From NCBI RefSeq assembly GCF_001941625.1, contig NZ_CP016076.1, positions 4,304,249 through 4,368,248 on the forward strand: a DNA stretch of 64,000 nt, in the 5' to 3' direction. This DNA comes from Actinoalloteichus fjordicus (GTDB lineage: Bacteria; Actinomycetota; Actinomycetes; Mycobacteriales; Pseudonocardiaceae). A program made the position numbers and the translations under genes. Under the pieces are notes generated by a model. The model saw only the letters and a list, made by a program, of their open reading frames with translations. It was not told the origin of the DNA and did no database searches. Below are positions 51,572 through 60,236 of this stretch, piece by piece (positions within the stretch are counted from its first letter, which is position 1; every line of letters starts with the position of its first letter).

Positions 51572-51925
51572 TTGTCTCGTTCTATTACGATATCGCTACT
51601 TGTCGGTTGGCAGGAAGATCCGTTCTACTATGACTGGTATGACCCCGAACAATACAGTCACTCCATCGAAGAAGCCGCCGAAGAACTCCAACTCTCCGCC
51701 GACCTCGTCGCCGACATCACCGCCTGGGACGACGAATACCAGGCAACCTACGACCCAACCGGATCACGCGGACTAGAGTCCGGATTCGCCTCACCCGAGG
51801 CAGAGGAAGAATGGCGAGAACGAGGAAAAATTCTCGCCGCAAGAATCAAACAGGAGTCACCCGTCGTCGCAAGCGTCAGCTACCGTGCAAATGGGATAAT
51901 ACCGCCCGGCACGTGCATGTTCTAA
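51572..51925 (+). CDS. Putative immunity protein, copy 1
   Basis: About 117 residues from TTG 51572, which follows GGAG and lies one base after the toxin stop. The protein is acidic: LLVGWQEDPFYYDWYDPEQY, HSIEEAAEELQLSADLVADI, EEEWRERGKILAARIKQESP, SYRANGIIPPGTCMF. Homologous genes follow it in tandem. An acidic, single-domain protein directly behind a toxin-like gene, in an array of paralogues, is typical of immunity genes. No known immunity family assigned. Confidence 0.65.
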   Translation: MSRSITISLLVGWQEDPFYYDWYDPEQYSHSIEEAAEELQLSADLVADITAWDDEYQATYDPTGSRGLESGFASPEAEEEWRERGKILAARIKQESPVVASVSYRANGIIPPGTCMF

Positions 51926-51971
51926 GCAGCAGGATAAACCCTTTCGCCGCCCAACCCTCAATGGAGGACCA

Positions 51972-52322
51972 CTGAACCGATCGGTTGCGATATCGATACT
52001 GACAGGCTGGCAGGAGGCGCCATTTTATTGCGACCTTGAGTCGGACCCCGATGAGTATAACCACTCGATCGAGCAGGCCGGCGCCTTCCTCAAGCTGCCC
52101 GCCGACCTGATTGAACAATTGAAGAAGTGGGACGCGGAATATCAAGCCACCTACAATCCCAACTGCTTTCATAGTTCCGGATTCTCGTCGCCGGAGACCG
52201 AGGAGGAATGGCGGGAGCGAGGAAAGATGCTCGCCGCTCGAATCAAGCAAGAGTCGCCCATCGTCACGAGCGTGAACTACCAGGCTAACGGCGCGATTCC
52301 CTGGGGCACCTGCATGTTCTGA
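51972..52322 (+). CDS. Putative immunity protein, copy 2 (orphan)
   Basis: About 116 residues, a clear paralogue of copy 1: ILTGWQEAPFYCDLESDPDE, HSIEQAGAFLKLPADLIEQL, EEEWRERGKMLAARIKQESP, NYQANGAIPWGTCMF. No ATG, GTG or TTG is available at the homologous position; CTG 51972 directly behind GGAGGACCA fits best. It lacks its own toxin gene, so it may protect against a rival's variant toxin. Confidence 0.6.
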   Translation: MNRSVAISILTGWQEAPFYCDLESDPDEYNHSIEQAGAFLKLPADLIEQLKKWDAEYQATYNPNCFHSSGFSSPETEEEWRERGKMLAARIKQESPIVTSVNYQANGAIPWGTCMF

Positions 52323-52372
52323 TCGATGCCAACCGAAAATCTCCCCGCCACGTGCTCATCAAAGTGGAGGAC

Positions 52373-52528
52373 ATGTTGAGCCGTCCAGTCGTAGTGTCGC
52401 TACCAGCAGGACTGGAACCCGGCTTCCCGCCAACCGAGGCAGAGACAGCATGGTGCGCACGACGGAAGATGCTCGCCGCACGAATCGAACAAGAGTCACC
52501 CATCCTCCTTCACCGTTCGCCTGACTAG
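52373..52528 (+). CDS. Internally deleted immunity-like mini-gene
   Basis: 51 residues from ATG 52373 (GTGGAGGAC upstream). It joins the immunity family's N-terminus (LSRPVVVSLPAG) directly to its C-terminal helix (PTEAETAWCARRKMLAARIE QESPI read as one helix), missing the central ~60 residues and the final GTCMF segment. Probably a decaying remnant, though its start signals are intact. Confidence 0.45.
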   Translation: MLSRPVVVSLPAGLEPGFPPTEAETAWCARRKMLAARIEQESPILLHRSPD

Positions 52529-52604
52529 TATTCACGCAGGACGTAACAAGCCAGCCGTTGAAAACGATTTCGTCTTACACAAGGTGATCTTCTGGGAGGC
52601 GTCG

Positions 52605-53873
52605 ATGTTCGGTGGACGGAAGCGGCAGGAAGAGCTCGAAGCGGCGCAACGCGAGAACCTGTACCTGCGCGGCGAGCTCCAGCGGCTGGGCGCGCTCGGG
52701 CCGATCGGCCTCCGGAAGGAGATCGCCGCCCTGACCCAGCGACACCACGCCGAGCAGACCCGCTACCACCACGAGACCTCGGCGATGAACACCGCGATCG
52801 GCCAGCTGAAGAATCAGCTCACGGCCCTGCGGGCCGAGGTGGTCGAAACCGATGATGCTCGACTGATGCAAGAGGTGGGGGTTTATCAGTACCGGCACGT
52901 GCTTTCGGACGCCGAGGCGTATAAGGCCGAGATCGAACGACTGAAAGCCGCCATGAAAGACATGACCCGATCGAAGTCCGCCGTCAACGCATCGAGCAGC
53001 TTCCACTACAATAATTCGCTCGCCCAAGGACGCAAGTTCGTTGGAGACCTGTCGAAACTCATGCTTCGCGCCTATAATGCGGAAGCCGAGAACTGTGTCC
53101 GCGTGTTGAAGGCGGGCAACCTCGCGTCGGCCGTCAAGCGCTTAGAGACCGCTGTCCGGACGATCGAGAAGCTCGGAATCATGGCGGCAATCCGAGTCAA
53201 TCCCACTTACCATGCGATGCGGGTTCGAGAACTCGAACTCACCGCCGATTACCTGGCGAAGAAGCAGCAGGAGAAGGAAGAAGAACGGGACCGGCGGGCC
53301 GCTCTCCGGGAAGAACAGAGGGCGTTGCAAGAATACCGCCGCGAGCAGGAACGGCTACTCAAGGAGCAGGGACACTACCGCAACGCCGTCGCAGCTCTGC
53401 GGGCGAAGGGAGATGCGGACGGCGCGGCCGAACTCGAACACAAGCTCGCCGAGATCGAAGCTGCACTCGGTGGCATCGAGGAACGACAGGCCAACATCCG
53501 CGCAGGCTACGTCTACGTGATCAGCAACATCGGCTCGTTCGGTCCTGATGTCGTCAAGATCGGGATGACCCGCCGTCTTGAGCCGATGGACCGGGTGCGC
53601 GAACTCGGCGACGCGTCGGTGCCCTTCCGGTTCGATGTGCACGCACTGTTCTTCTCGCACGACGCGGTGAACATCGAGCGTCAGCTGCACACCGCATTGG
53701 AAGCTCGCAGGCTGAACCTGGTCAACCGGCGGCGGGAGTACTTCAGGTGTACCCCGGCGGAGGTCAAGATCCTGCTGCACGATCTCGCCGGGAACCTCCT
53801 CGACTACCGGGACGAACCCGAGGCGTTCGAATACCGCCAGAGCCTGGGCGAGGCTCCTGCGCTTGTTACCTGA
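52605..53873 (+). CDS. DUF4041/GIY-YIG (T5orf172-type) protein
   Basis: 422 residues. The N-terminal third is coiled coil (ELEAAQRENLYLRGELQRLG, EAYKAEIERLKAAMKDM), then a DUF4041-like region (LMLRAYNAEAENCVRVLKAG, AAIRVNPTYHAMRVRELELT). A second long charged helix (KKQQEKEEERDRRAALREEQ) leads to a C-terminal GIY-YIG-related T5orf172/MUG113 domain (AGYVYVISNIGSFGPDVVKI, GMTRRLEPMDRVRELG, HDAVNIERQLHTALEAR, EYFRCTPAEV). ATG 52605 follows GGGAGGCGTCG. Such proteins occur in phages, mobile elements and near restriction or defence genes; the nuclease-like domain suggests DNA cleavage. It sits between the two toxin copies. Confidence 0.85.
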   Translation: MFGGRKRQEELEAAQRENLYLRGELQRLGALGPIGLRKEIAALTQRHHAEQTRYHHETSAMNTAIGQLKNQLTALRAEVVETDDARLMQEVGVYQYRHVLSDAEAYKAEIERLKAAMKDMTRSKSAVNASSSFHYNNSLAQGRKFVGDLSKLMLRAYNAEAENCVRVLKAGNLASAVKRLETAVRTIEKLGIMAAIRVNPTYHAMRVRELELTADYLAKKQQEKEEERDRRAALREEQRALQEYRREQERLLKEQGHYRNAVAALRAKGDADGAAELEHKLAEIEAALGGIEERQANIRAGYVYVISNIGSFGPDVVKIGMTRRLEPMDRVRELGDASVPFRFDVHALFFSHDAVNIERQLHTALEARRLNLVNRRREYFRCTPAEVKILLHDLAGNLLDYRDEPEAFEYRQSLGEAPALVT

Positions 53874-53903
53874 GGCCGAGTCAACTGCGCGCGCAAACGT
53901 CAT

Positions 53904-53991
53904 ACAGAACCGCGACGGCGGGACGCTCCTCATCACCCCGATCGCCTTCGCCGTCTTCCTGACAAGGATCAAGAGCGACCAACTCCCCTGA
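53904..53991 (+). pseudogene. DUF397 remnant (fourth copy)
   Basis: NRDGGTLLITPIAFAVFLTR IKSDQLP is the C-terminal half of a DUF397 protein; the W-R-K-S-S and C-V-E half is missing because the duplication joined here. It shows the left endpoint of the duplicated segment. Confidence 0.75.
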
Positions 53992-54203
53992 ACACGGCCC
54001 CCAAGAACACCACCGTCCGACTCCCCACCGCACCCCGCTCACGCCGTCCGAACCCGCCACATCACGGCGCGAGAACCACCACCCCAACCCTTGACCACCG
54101 CCGACCGACAGGTAGACCTCGCCAACGTGGAGTGCCTGTCGGCGCGGGCTCGGAATGCGGCATCATGGACTGAGATCAACACAGGGTGAGGAGTCGTGCA
54201 TTG
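53906..54203 (+). repeat. Segmental duplication, right copy
   Basis: Matches 50494-50790 at an offset of about 3,412 bases, including the inverted repeat CCGACAGG / CCTGTCGG ahead of the toxin gene. The homology continues through the toxin and into the immunity remnant, ending near 55200. Confidence 0.75.
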
Positions 54204-54905
54204 TCCGTCACGGAAGTGGTGGAACAGCTACGACAAACGCACGCCTTGCTGACGGTAGCGCGCGAGGCAACGATCGTGGCAAAAGCCGCGATCAGCGAAG
54301 GCCGCGACGACGTCCGACTAGCACACAACGCCATGATCCAAGCCCAACAGATCATCGACGACTACTGGCATACCATCTCAGGCCACCGCGCAGCCGGACC
54401 CGAGACCACACCAGGAACAACCATCGGACCGACAGGACGACCTATCGAGGCAGCCCTATCGTCCACAGTCGACACGAAAGGCAAGGAATCGGACGCCACC
54501 GACCACCGCGCGCACTACGCGGAGTGGATCGCCGACCGAGAACGCGCAGGCGTGGTCATCAGACCCAAAGACGTCACCCGCATGGCCAGGATGCCGAACG
54601 GGCGGATCGTCTGGGCAGGACGGAACAATCGACGAGGCGGGCAAGATCACATCCTCTCCCGGAACCGCATTGACGAGTTCCGCCGGATGGGCGTGCCAGA
54701 GGACCCCATTATGGACCTTGCGTTCGCCGCGCTCGAGCGGGGAGCCGTGGTCGGCTACAGTGGCCAAGATCGACCAGTTTACGAGGTGGTATTCGAGGGC
54801 GAGAGGCGGCGCGTGGCCATCACAGGCGCGCCAGATGGGGTAGTCGTCGGAGCCCATCCGATCTCATTGAAACGAAAACTACGTACCCGTCTTCATAGGA
54901 GTTGA
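54201..54905 (+). CDS. Putative polymorphic-type toxin, copy 2
   Basis: About 234 residues, paralogous to the gene at 50788. The N-terminal helical leader lacks 27 residues present in copy 1 (EIFDHATTGS...LGQEAG) through an in-frame 81-base deletion. The C-terminal domain is kept but diverged (WAGRNNRRGGQDHILSRNRI, ALERGAVVGYSGQDRPVYEV, RRRVAITGAPDGVVVGAHP). TTG 54201 follows GAGGAG. The invariant H in QDHIL, the GYSG and the VYEV segments are shared by both copies, marking likely functional residues. Confidence 0.6.
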   Translation: MSVTEVVEQLRQTHALLTVAREATIVAKAAISEGRDDVRLAHNAMIQAQQIIDDYWHTISGHRAAGPETTPGTTIGPTGRPIEAALSSTVDTKGKESDATDHRAHYAEWIADRERAGVVIRPKDVTRMARMPNGRIVWAGRNNRRGGQDHILSRNRIDEFRRMGVPEDPIMDLAFAALERGAVVGYSGQDRPVYEVVFEGERRRVAITGAPDGVVVGAHPISLKRKLRTRLHRS

Positions 54906-54906
54906 G

Positions 54907-55200
54907 TTGTCCCGTTCAGTTGCGGTTTCATTGTTAGTGGGCCGACAGGAGGCGCCATTTTACTAAAACTGGGACGACCCCGAACAATACAGTCACTCTA
55001 TCGAAGAAGCCGCCGAAGAACTCCAGCTCCCCGCTGACCTTGTCGCCGACATCACCGCCTGGGACAACGAATACCAGGCGACGTACGACCCGACCGGATC
55101 ACGCGGGCAGGAATCTGGCTTCGCCTCACTCGAGGCAGAGACAGCGTGGTGCGAGCGAGGGAAGGTGCTTGCGGCACGCAGCAAACAAGAGTCACCCGTC
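54907..55200 (+). pseudogene. Immunity gene remnant with in-frame stop
   Basis: The frame from TTG 54907 reads LSRSVAVSLLVGRQEAPFY and meets TAA at 54964-54966, where copy 1 has a Tyr codon (TAT). The same frame then continues with NWDDPEQYSHSIEEAAEELQ and LADDF-like immunity sequence to ...KVLAARSKQESPV, after which homology stops near 55200 and the GTCMF end is missing. The toxin beside it is intact, so it may now rely on the other immunity copies. Confidence 0.75.
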
Positions 55201-55325
55201 TCCGCGCAGCCCGAGGCACGATCGACGACACCGGCTGCTGTCGTCGTCGCGGGCAGGCGAGATCCGACTGTCCGGCCTCGCGAGAAGATCCTCGGGGCGG
55301 GAATTCAGTGCTCCGTCGAACCGAT

Positions 55326-55805
55326 CTACGACTCGGGTGTCATGAAGTCGGGCACCATCGCGCCCGCCTCGACCAGCGCGGCGACGACCTCGTCATGGCC
55401 GCCGAGCACGGCCCACTCCAGCGGGGTCATGCCCGCCGCATCGACGTCGGCCTCCGGGTGGGTGGCCTCGCTGAGGTTGGCGTCGGCGCCGTGTTCCAGC
55501 AGCAGCCGCACCACGTCGAGATGTCCCCAGGAGGCGGCGGCGCAGAGGGGGGTGCCCTCGTCGGGACCGCCGTGGCTCTCGACGTCGGGGACGGCGCCCG
55601 CCGCCAGCAGCAGACGCACCGCGTCCGTGTGACCGTTGACGGCGGCGGAGTACAGCGGGACGGTGCCCGAGGTGTCGGCCAGCACGGCCGCCGCACCGGG
55701 ATCGCGCAGCAGGTCGGCCAGCTCGTCCGCCTTGCCGAGCGCCGCTGCGGAACCGATCCGTGCGCGCAGGGAGTCCGGGGCGGGCGAGTCCACTGTGTCC
55801 GTCAC
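55326..55805 (-). CDS. Ankyrin-repeat protein
   Basis: About 159 residues with three to four ankyrin repeats: GTVPLYSAAVNGHTDAVRLL, GTPLCAAASWGHLDVVRLLL and GMTPLEWAVLGGHDEVVAAL, each with the TPLxxAxxxGHxxVVxxLLxxGA consensus. It has no signal peptide, so it is probably a cytoplasmic protein-binding module. I start at GTG 55805; the open frame continues to 56054, adding an Arg/Pro-rich N-terminus without repeats. Neither start has a strong ribosome binding site. Partner unknown. Confidence 0.82.
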   Translation of the reverse strand: MTDTVDSPAPDSLRARIGSAAALGKADELADLLRDPGAAAVLADTSGTVPLYSAAVNGHTDAVRLLLAAGAVPDVESHGGPDEGTPLCAAASWGHLDVVRLLLEHGADANLSEATHPEADVDAAGMTPLEWAVLGGHDEVVAALVEAGAMVPDFMTPES

Positions 55806-56429
55806 GCGGGGCAGTGTAGTCACGCCCGACGAGGCGGCGGCACCTCGGCGGCGGAGGGGGCCGTGGCGGCGACGCGGCGCACCGTTCGGCGTTGATGCGT
55901 CTGGCGCGGTGTCCTCCTCGATCTGTTCGGGGATGTCGATGGCCGAGGTTCGCGAGCTGTCGAGATTTCGGGCTCCGGCTTCCCGGTTCCGAGGCGCGGC
56001 TTCCTGGGCACGGGGCACCGAAGCGAGGCGGACGACGTCGGGTCGCGGGCTCATGCCGCCCGAGCCCGCAGAAGTGATGTGAGAAGCGGACGGTCGTACT
56101 CACCTCGTCCGGACCGACCTCGGCCGGTCCGGTGCGCAGGACTGGGCCCCGAGAATGCAGCGCCGCAGTCCTCGACTCCCCTTCGCAGACGAGGCAGCCG
56201 AGTTCGGTGGCGGAGCGGCACCGGGTCGCGGTGACGGGTTCGACGGCCTCGCACGGGTTGGAGTCGAGACGTTTGCAGGCACGGCGGGGGTCGGTTCGGC
56301 GGCACCGGGTCGAGCGGGCGGGCGGCCGCAGCGCCACGACATCACCCGGCCGCAACGTCCCAACCGGCACCGGGTTCGACGCCGTCGGCTGCCGACGTCA
56401 CGCCGTCCGGCGATCCCGGCGCCGACCGA
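55806..56429. other. Non-coding gap
   Basis: No supported gene. It may include the 5' part of the ankyrin gene if the longer start is right. Confidence 0.45.
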
Positions 56430-58904
56430 TCACGACGTCACGGCCCGCACGCGGATCAGCAGGAGCTGCTCCGGATGCAGGGCGGGGGCCCGGAGCCCGA
56501 CGTGGTCCAGTACGCGGCCGGTGAGGCGCACCCCACCCTCGATCCAGGGCGTGGTGCTGGACTGCCGGAGCGAGGGTCGGTCCCCCGGCGGCTGCACGCT
56601 GACGTCATAGTCGCGCTCCGGATCGAGTCCTGGCAGCCGGATCGAGCCGGGAATCGAGGTCAGCGGCGTGGCGAGCTGAACGAGGGCGAACAGCGCGTCG
56701 CCGCCGTCGCGGGCGACCACACCGTGCACGGCGAAGGAGGGATCGTGCTGCTCGGCGCGCACCAGCGTCCCGGTGTGCAACAGCTGCCGGACCCGCTTGT
56801 ACAGCGCGACCCACTCCGCCAGCTCGGCCAGCTCCTGCGCGGACGCCGAGGTCAGGTTCCACTCGATCCCGAAGGACCCGAACAGCGCGGTGCCCGCCCG
56901 GAACGACAGCGAGTGCGTCCGTGCGGTGGTGTGTGAGCGGGGTGCGCCGACGTGGGAGCCGACCAGCTCCGGCGGAAGAAGCTGGCTGGTCCAGCGCTGG
57001 ATCTGCTGTCGTTCCAAGGGGTCGATGACGTCGCTGCCCCACACCCGGTCGGTGCGTTCCAGGATGCCGAGGTCGATCCGAAGCCCGCCGGAGGAGCACG
57101 ACTCGATCTCGACGTCGGGATGCCGCGAACGCAGCTCGTCCAACAGCCGGTAGACCGCCAACGTCTGCTGATGCACCCCCGCGCGGCCCGTCGGCGGCCG
57201 ACCCGCGTCGACCAGGTCGCGGTTGTGGTCCCACTTCACGTAGCTGATGTCGTACTCGCTGAGCAGCGAGTCCAGGCGTTCCAGCAGATAGTCGAACACC
57301 TCGGGATTGCCGAGGTCGAGGACGAGCTGATTGCGGGACAGCAGCGGCGGGCGGTCGCCGATCCCGAGAATCCAGTCGGGATGCGCGCGGGCCAGATCCG
57401 AGTCGGGGTTGACCATCTCGGGTTCGAACCACAGCCCGAACTCCATACCCAGCGCCCGGACCTGCTCGATCAAGGGGTTGAGTCCGTCCGGCCAGACGTC
57501 GGGATCGACATACCAGTCACCGAGGCCCGCCCGGGAGTTGCGGCGATGCCGGAACCAGCCGTCGTCCAGCACATAACGCTCGACGCCCGCCTCGGCGCCA
57601 CGCCGGGCCAGCTCGACCAGCCGATCCAGATCGTGATCGAAGTAGACGGCCTCCCAGGTGTTGAGCACCACCGGACGAGGGCTGTGCGGGTGATGGGGTC
57701 GAGACCGCAGGTGCTCGTGGAAGCGGGCGGCGACCCCGTCGAACCCGACGCCGTAGGCCGCGTACAACCACGGGCCGAGGTAGCTCTCCCCCGCCGCCAG
57801 CCGGACCTCGCCCGCCGCCAACAGCTCGCCGCCGCCCAACACGGCCGTGCCGTCGGCGAGGCGCTCGGCGTAGGTCAGGTGGTTGCCGCTCCAGGCGACG
57901 TGCACCGCCCACACCTCGCCGGACCGGAAGTCGAAGCCCTCGGTGCCCGCCGCGAGGATCAGCGGGGCATCCGCGCCGGTCCGCCCGCGCCGGTTCTCTC
58001 TGGTGTGCGAGCCGACCACGAAGGGGGCGCGCTGCGGGGCGCGTTCCCGACCCCAGCGGCCCGCCAGGTCGAACAGTTCCGTGGCCACCGGGGGGACGGG
58101 GAGCGCGAGCGCGAGACCGTCGACGGCGTAGGGAGTGCCGAGCGGCTGGGCGGGCAGAGACGGGCTCGCGATCGCCGTGACGCCTGCCCGCTGCCGGAGC
58201 AGGCCGGTGGGCAACAGCTCGATCTCGACGCGAATGGTCAGGCCGTTCTCGGCATCGAGCCCGTCGGCCACCACCCGACCGCCGTTCGCCGGTCGCGTCT
58301 CGACGTCGAGCGCGGTCCGCTCGAACAGCGGTGACCAGCCTCGGCCGTCGCGCTGCCCGGTCAGTCCCGGCCTGCCCCGCCAGCCGGCGGCGTGTTCGGG
58401 AAGCACGTCGACGCCGATCACCTGGATCTCGTCGAGATCGTTGAGCGCAGGCGCCGGAGTCGAGGCCCGACACAGCTCGGCGAGCATCTCGGCGGACACG
58501 GTGCCGAGATCCGCGCCCCAGTGCAGCACCGAGGGCAGTCGTCGATCGGCGATGTCGAGTACGAGGCTGACCCCGGCCGCCCGCAGATGAACCAACGGTG
58601 CGATGGGCGACGAGGCGCCGAGGACTGCCCCCGCGCGCTCGGTGGCTTCGGCTGCTTCGGTGAGTGCGGCAGGGCTCGCGGGCGCAACAGTCCCGGCGGA
58701 CACGGCGGCATCGGCGGCATCGGAGGTAGGGCTGGATGCCACGGGTCCGGGTCCGGAGGCCGGGCTCTCGTCGAATTCCGAGGAGACGACGATCTCGGAG
58801 GTCTCCGGGGCGTCGGCGACGGCGGCTTCGGTGGTCCCGGCGGTCTCGGGTCCCGAGCCGTCCGCAGGAACCAGGGGAGCAGAATCGGCGGGCGGCAGCG
58901 GCAT
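56430..58904 (-). CDS. GH36 alpha-galactosidase
   Basis: 824 residues. After an unusual ~100-residue Ala/Ser/Thr/Glu-rich N-terminal extension come the GH36 beta-sandwich and a TIM barrel. The nucleophile Asp is in YVKWDHNRDL (~D559) and the acid/base Asp in WGSDVIDPLERQQIQ (~D625). VLDDGWF and GLWFEPEMVNPDSDLARAHP are family markers. No signal peptide, so it is probably cytoplasmic, releasing galactose from melibiose/raffinose-type sugars. ATG 58904 is preceded by GGAGTCTCCA. The low-complexity extension is not part of the usual family length (~710) and is probably disordered. Confidence 0.9.
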   Translation of the reverse strand: MPLPPADSAPLVPADGSGPETAGTTEAAVADAPETSEIVVSSEFDESPASGPGPVASSPTSDAADAAVSAGTVAPASPAALTEAAEATERAGAVLGASSPIAPLVHLRAAGVSLVLDIADRRLPSVLHWGADLGTVSAEMLAELCRASTPAPALNDLDEIQVIGVDVLPEHAAGWRGRPGLTGQRDGRGWSPLFERTALDVETRPANGGRVVADGLDAENGLTIRVEIELLPTGLLRQRAGVTAIASPSLPAQPLGTPYAVDGLALALPVPPVATELFDLAGRWGRERAPQRAPFVVGSHTRENRRGRTGADAPLILAAGTEGFDFRSGEVWAVHVAWSGNHLTYAERLADGTAVLGGGELLAAGEVRLAAGESYLGPWLYAAYGVGFDGVAARFHEHLRSRPHHPHSPRPVVLNTWEAVYFDHDLDRLVELARRGAEAGVERYVLDDGWFRHRRNSRAGLGDWYVDPDVWPDGLNPLIEQVRALGMEFGLWFEPEMVNPDSDLARAHPDWILGIGDRPPLLSRNQLVLDLGNPEVFDYLLERLDSLLSEYDISYVKWDHNRDLVDAGRPPTGRAGVHQQTLAVYRLLDELRSRHPDVEIESCSSGGLRIDLGILERTDRVWGSDVIDPLERQQIQRWTSQLLPPELVGSHVGAPRSHTTARTHSLSFRAGTALFGSFGIEWNLTSASAQELAELAEWVALYKRVRQLLHTGTLVRAEQHDPSFAVHGVVARDGGDALFALVQLATPLTSIPGSIRLPGLDPERDYDVSVQPPGDRPSLRQSSTTPWIEGGVRLTGRVLDHVGLRAPALHPEQLLLIRVRAVTS

Positions 58905-59525
58905 TGGAGACTCCAGCGGTCGCGTCGGCGGGGGCGTCGTGAGCCTGCGGAAGGGCTAATGTCAGGCACCGAGACGTCGAGGGCCGATGCGCGCCCGCAT
59001 CGGCCGTCCACCGAGACGGGAGCCGCAGGACCACCAGCGTCGGACCACCGGGCACTCGGCCTCGGCACGGCCAGACGACTGCGGTACGACGATCGCCCTC
59101 GGCGGCGACGGCCCTCACCGTCGAGGGCACTCAAGTTCTATGGCACAACCATCGGCAGGTCAACAGTCCGGAGTCCGCAGCTCATCACAGCCGAATGAGC
59201 CGCCGACAGTTCAGTGCGAGAGAAGCGGACCCGCGACGGCGATCCGTCGACAGGCGCCGAGGCAGGCTGGTCGGTCTGCGTACCCGTGGAGGGGCGAACA
59301 CGCAGGCTCACCCGAGCTGGCGACACCGAGCCCGCCGCCGGACCGGTGCTGTCGGACGAGAAGGCCGGGCCGAGCGGCGATCGAACCGCCACCGAACGCG
59401 GATCGGCTAGGTGAGCCGGTCTGCCGCACGATCTCGGCGGTCTGTTCCGGGGTCGGGCGGGCCCGGTACCGGGTTGCGGCGCCCGACGGCCTGGGGAGCC
59501 ATCTTGATCCCTGCCGTCGGAGTTA
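58905..59525. other. Non-coding gap
   Basis: No supported gene in about 620 bases; it contains the promoter region of the alpha-galactosidase gene at its left end. Confidence 0.45.
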
Positions 59526-59652
59526 CGCGGGGCAGGCGCGGCGATCTGCGGCGTTGTCGTCAGTCACCATGACTCCGCTATGGCTCCCTCCTCCGCCTGG
59601 CAGCTCATCCACGCCGATCCCTGCTCACGACTCCAGAGGGACCGAAGACAGG
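59526..59652 (-). repeat. Dispersed ~130-bp repeat, copy 2
   Basis: Reverse-orientation copy of the repeat at 1136-1272, with roughly nine of ten positions agreeing by eye. It ends immediately after the stop of the paralogous membrane-protein gene. Confidence 0.6.
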
Positions 59653-59654
59653 CT

Positions 59655-60236
59655 CTACCGCAGGCCGAGGACGATCAACGATCCCAGCAGGCCGCTCGCG
59701 ATCAGGAGGGCCACCACGAACGGCCTGCGCTCGGGCCACGACACGATGTCCGGATACGACCGCGCGAGCGTCTTCGCCGACGTGCCGCCGGGAAACGCCG
59801 CTACCGGGACGTCCAGCGCGGCGACCAGCTCTTCCAGGTCCGTCCGGTCGAAGATCGAGTCCAGGAGACGCATCACTCGTCTGCCGTCCGCGTCGAGGAG
59901 GAAGACGTTGTGCGGTGCCTTGGTCGGCATCCGCAGCCAGCCCTGCACGGCCAGCGCCACCATGGATCGCGGCACCCACCGGACACCGCCGATCCGGCCG
60001 CGAAGGCCGATGCGACGCGAGGTGAGGATGATCCGGGGCCGATACAGCGACAGGAGCGTCCAGGCCAGGGCACCGCCGCCGATCCCGGTGGACCAGAGGA
60101 ATCCCGCCCAGCCGAAGTAGATCGACGGGGTCGGGATGACGAGCGCCGCCATGATCACGGTGAGGACCAGGATGCCACTGCGCCTGGCCGCCGACGGCCG
60201 GATGACCAGAAGCTCCTCATCGGACGGAGGCGACAC
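59655..60236 (-). CDS. Two-helix membrane protein, paralogue A
   Basis: About 193 residues. An N-terminal pair of membrane helices (ILVLTVIMAALVIPTPSIYF, then GAGGALAWTLL-like hydrophobic segment) is followed by a soluble PH-like region (RIILTSRRIGLRGRIGGVRW, VPRSMVALAVQGWL, HNVFLLDADGRRVMRLLDSI). A C-terminal helix (FVVALLIASGLLGSLIVLGL) ends the protein. GTG 60236 gives an N-terminus (SPPSDEELLVIRPS) that aligns with paralogue B. Family unknown; probably arose by tandem duplication. Confidence 0.75.
   Translation of the reverse strand: MSPPSDEELLVIRPSAARRSGILVLTVIMAALVIPTPSIYFGWAGFLWSTGIGGGALAWTLLSLYRPRIILTSRRIGLRGRIGGVRWVPRSMVALAVQGWLRMPTKAPHNVFLLDADGRRVMRLLDSIFDRTDLEELVAALDVPVAAFPGGTSAKTLARSYPDIVSWPERRPFVVALLIASGLLGSLIVLGLR

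Noticed and set aside
57415-57435. GGTTCGAACC resembling a tRNA T-loop
   Set aside because: It lies inside the GH36 coding sequence, with no acceptor or anticodon stems around it.
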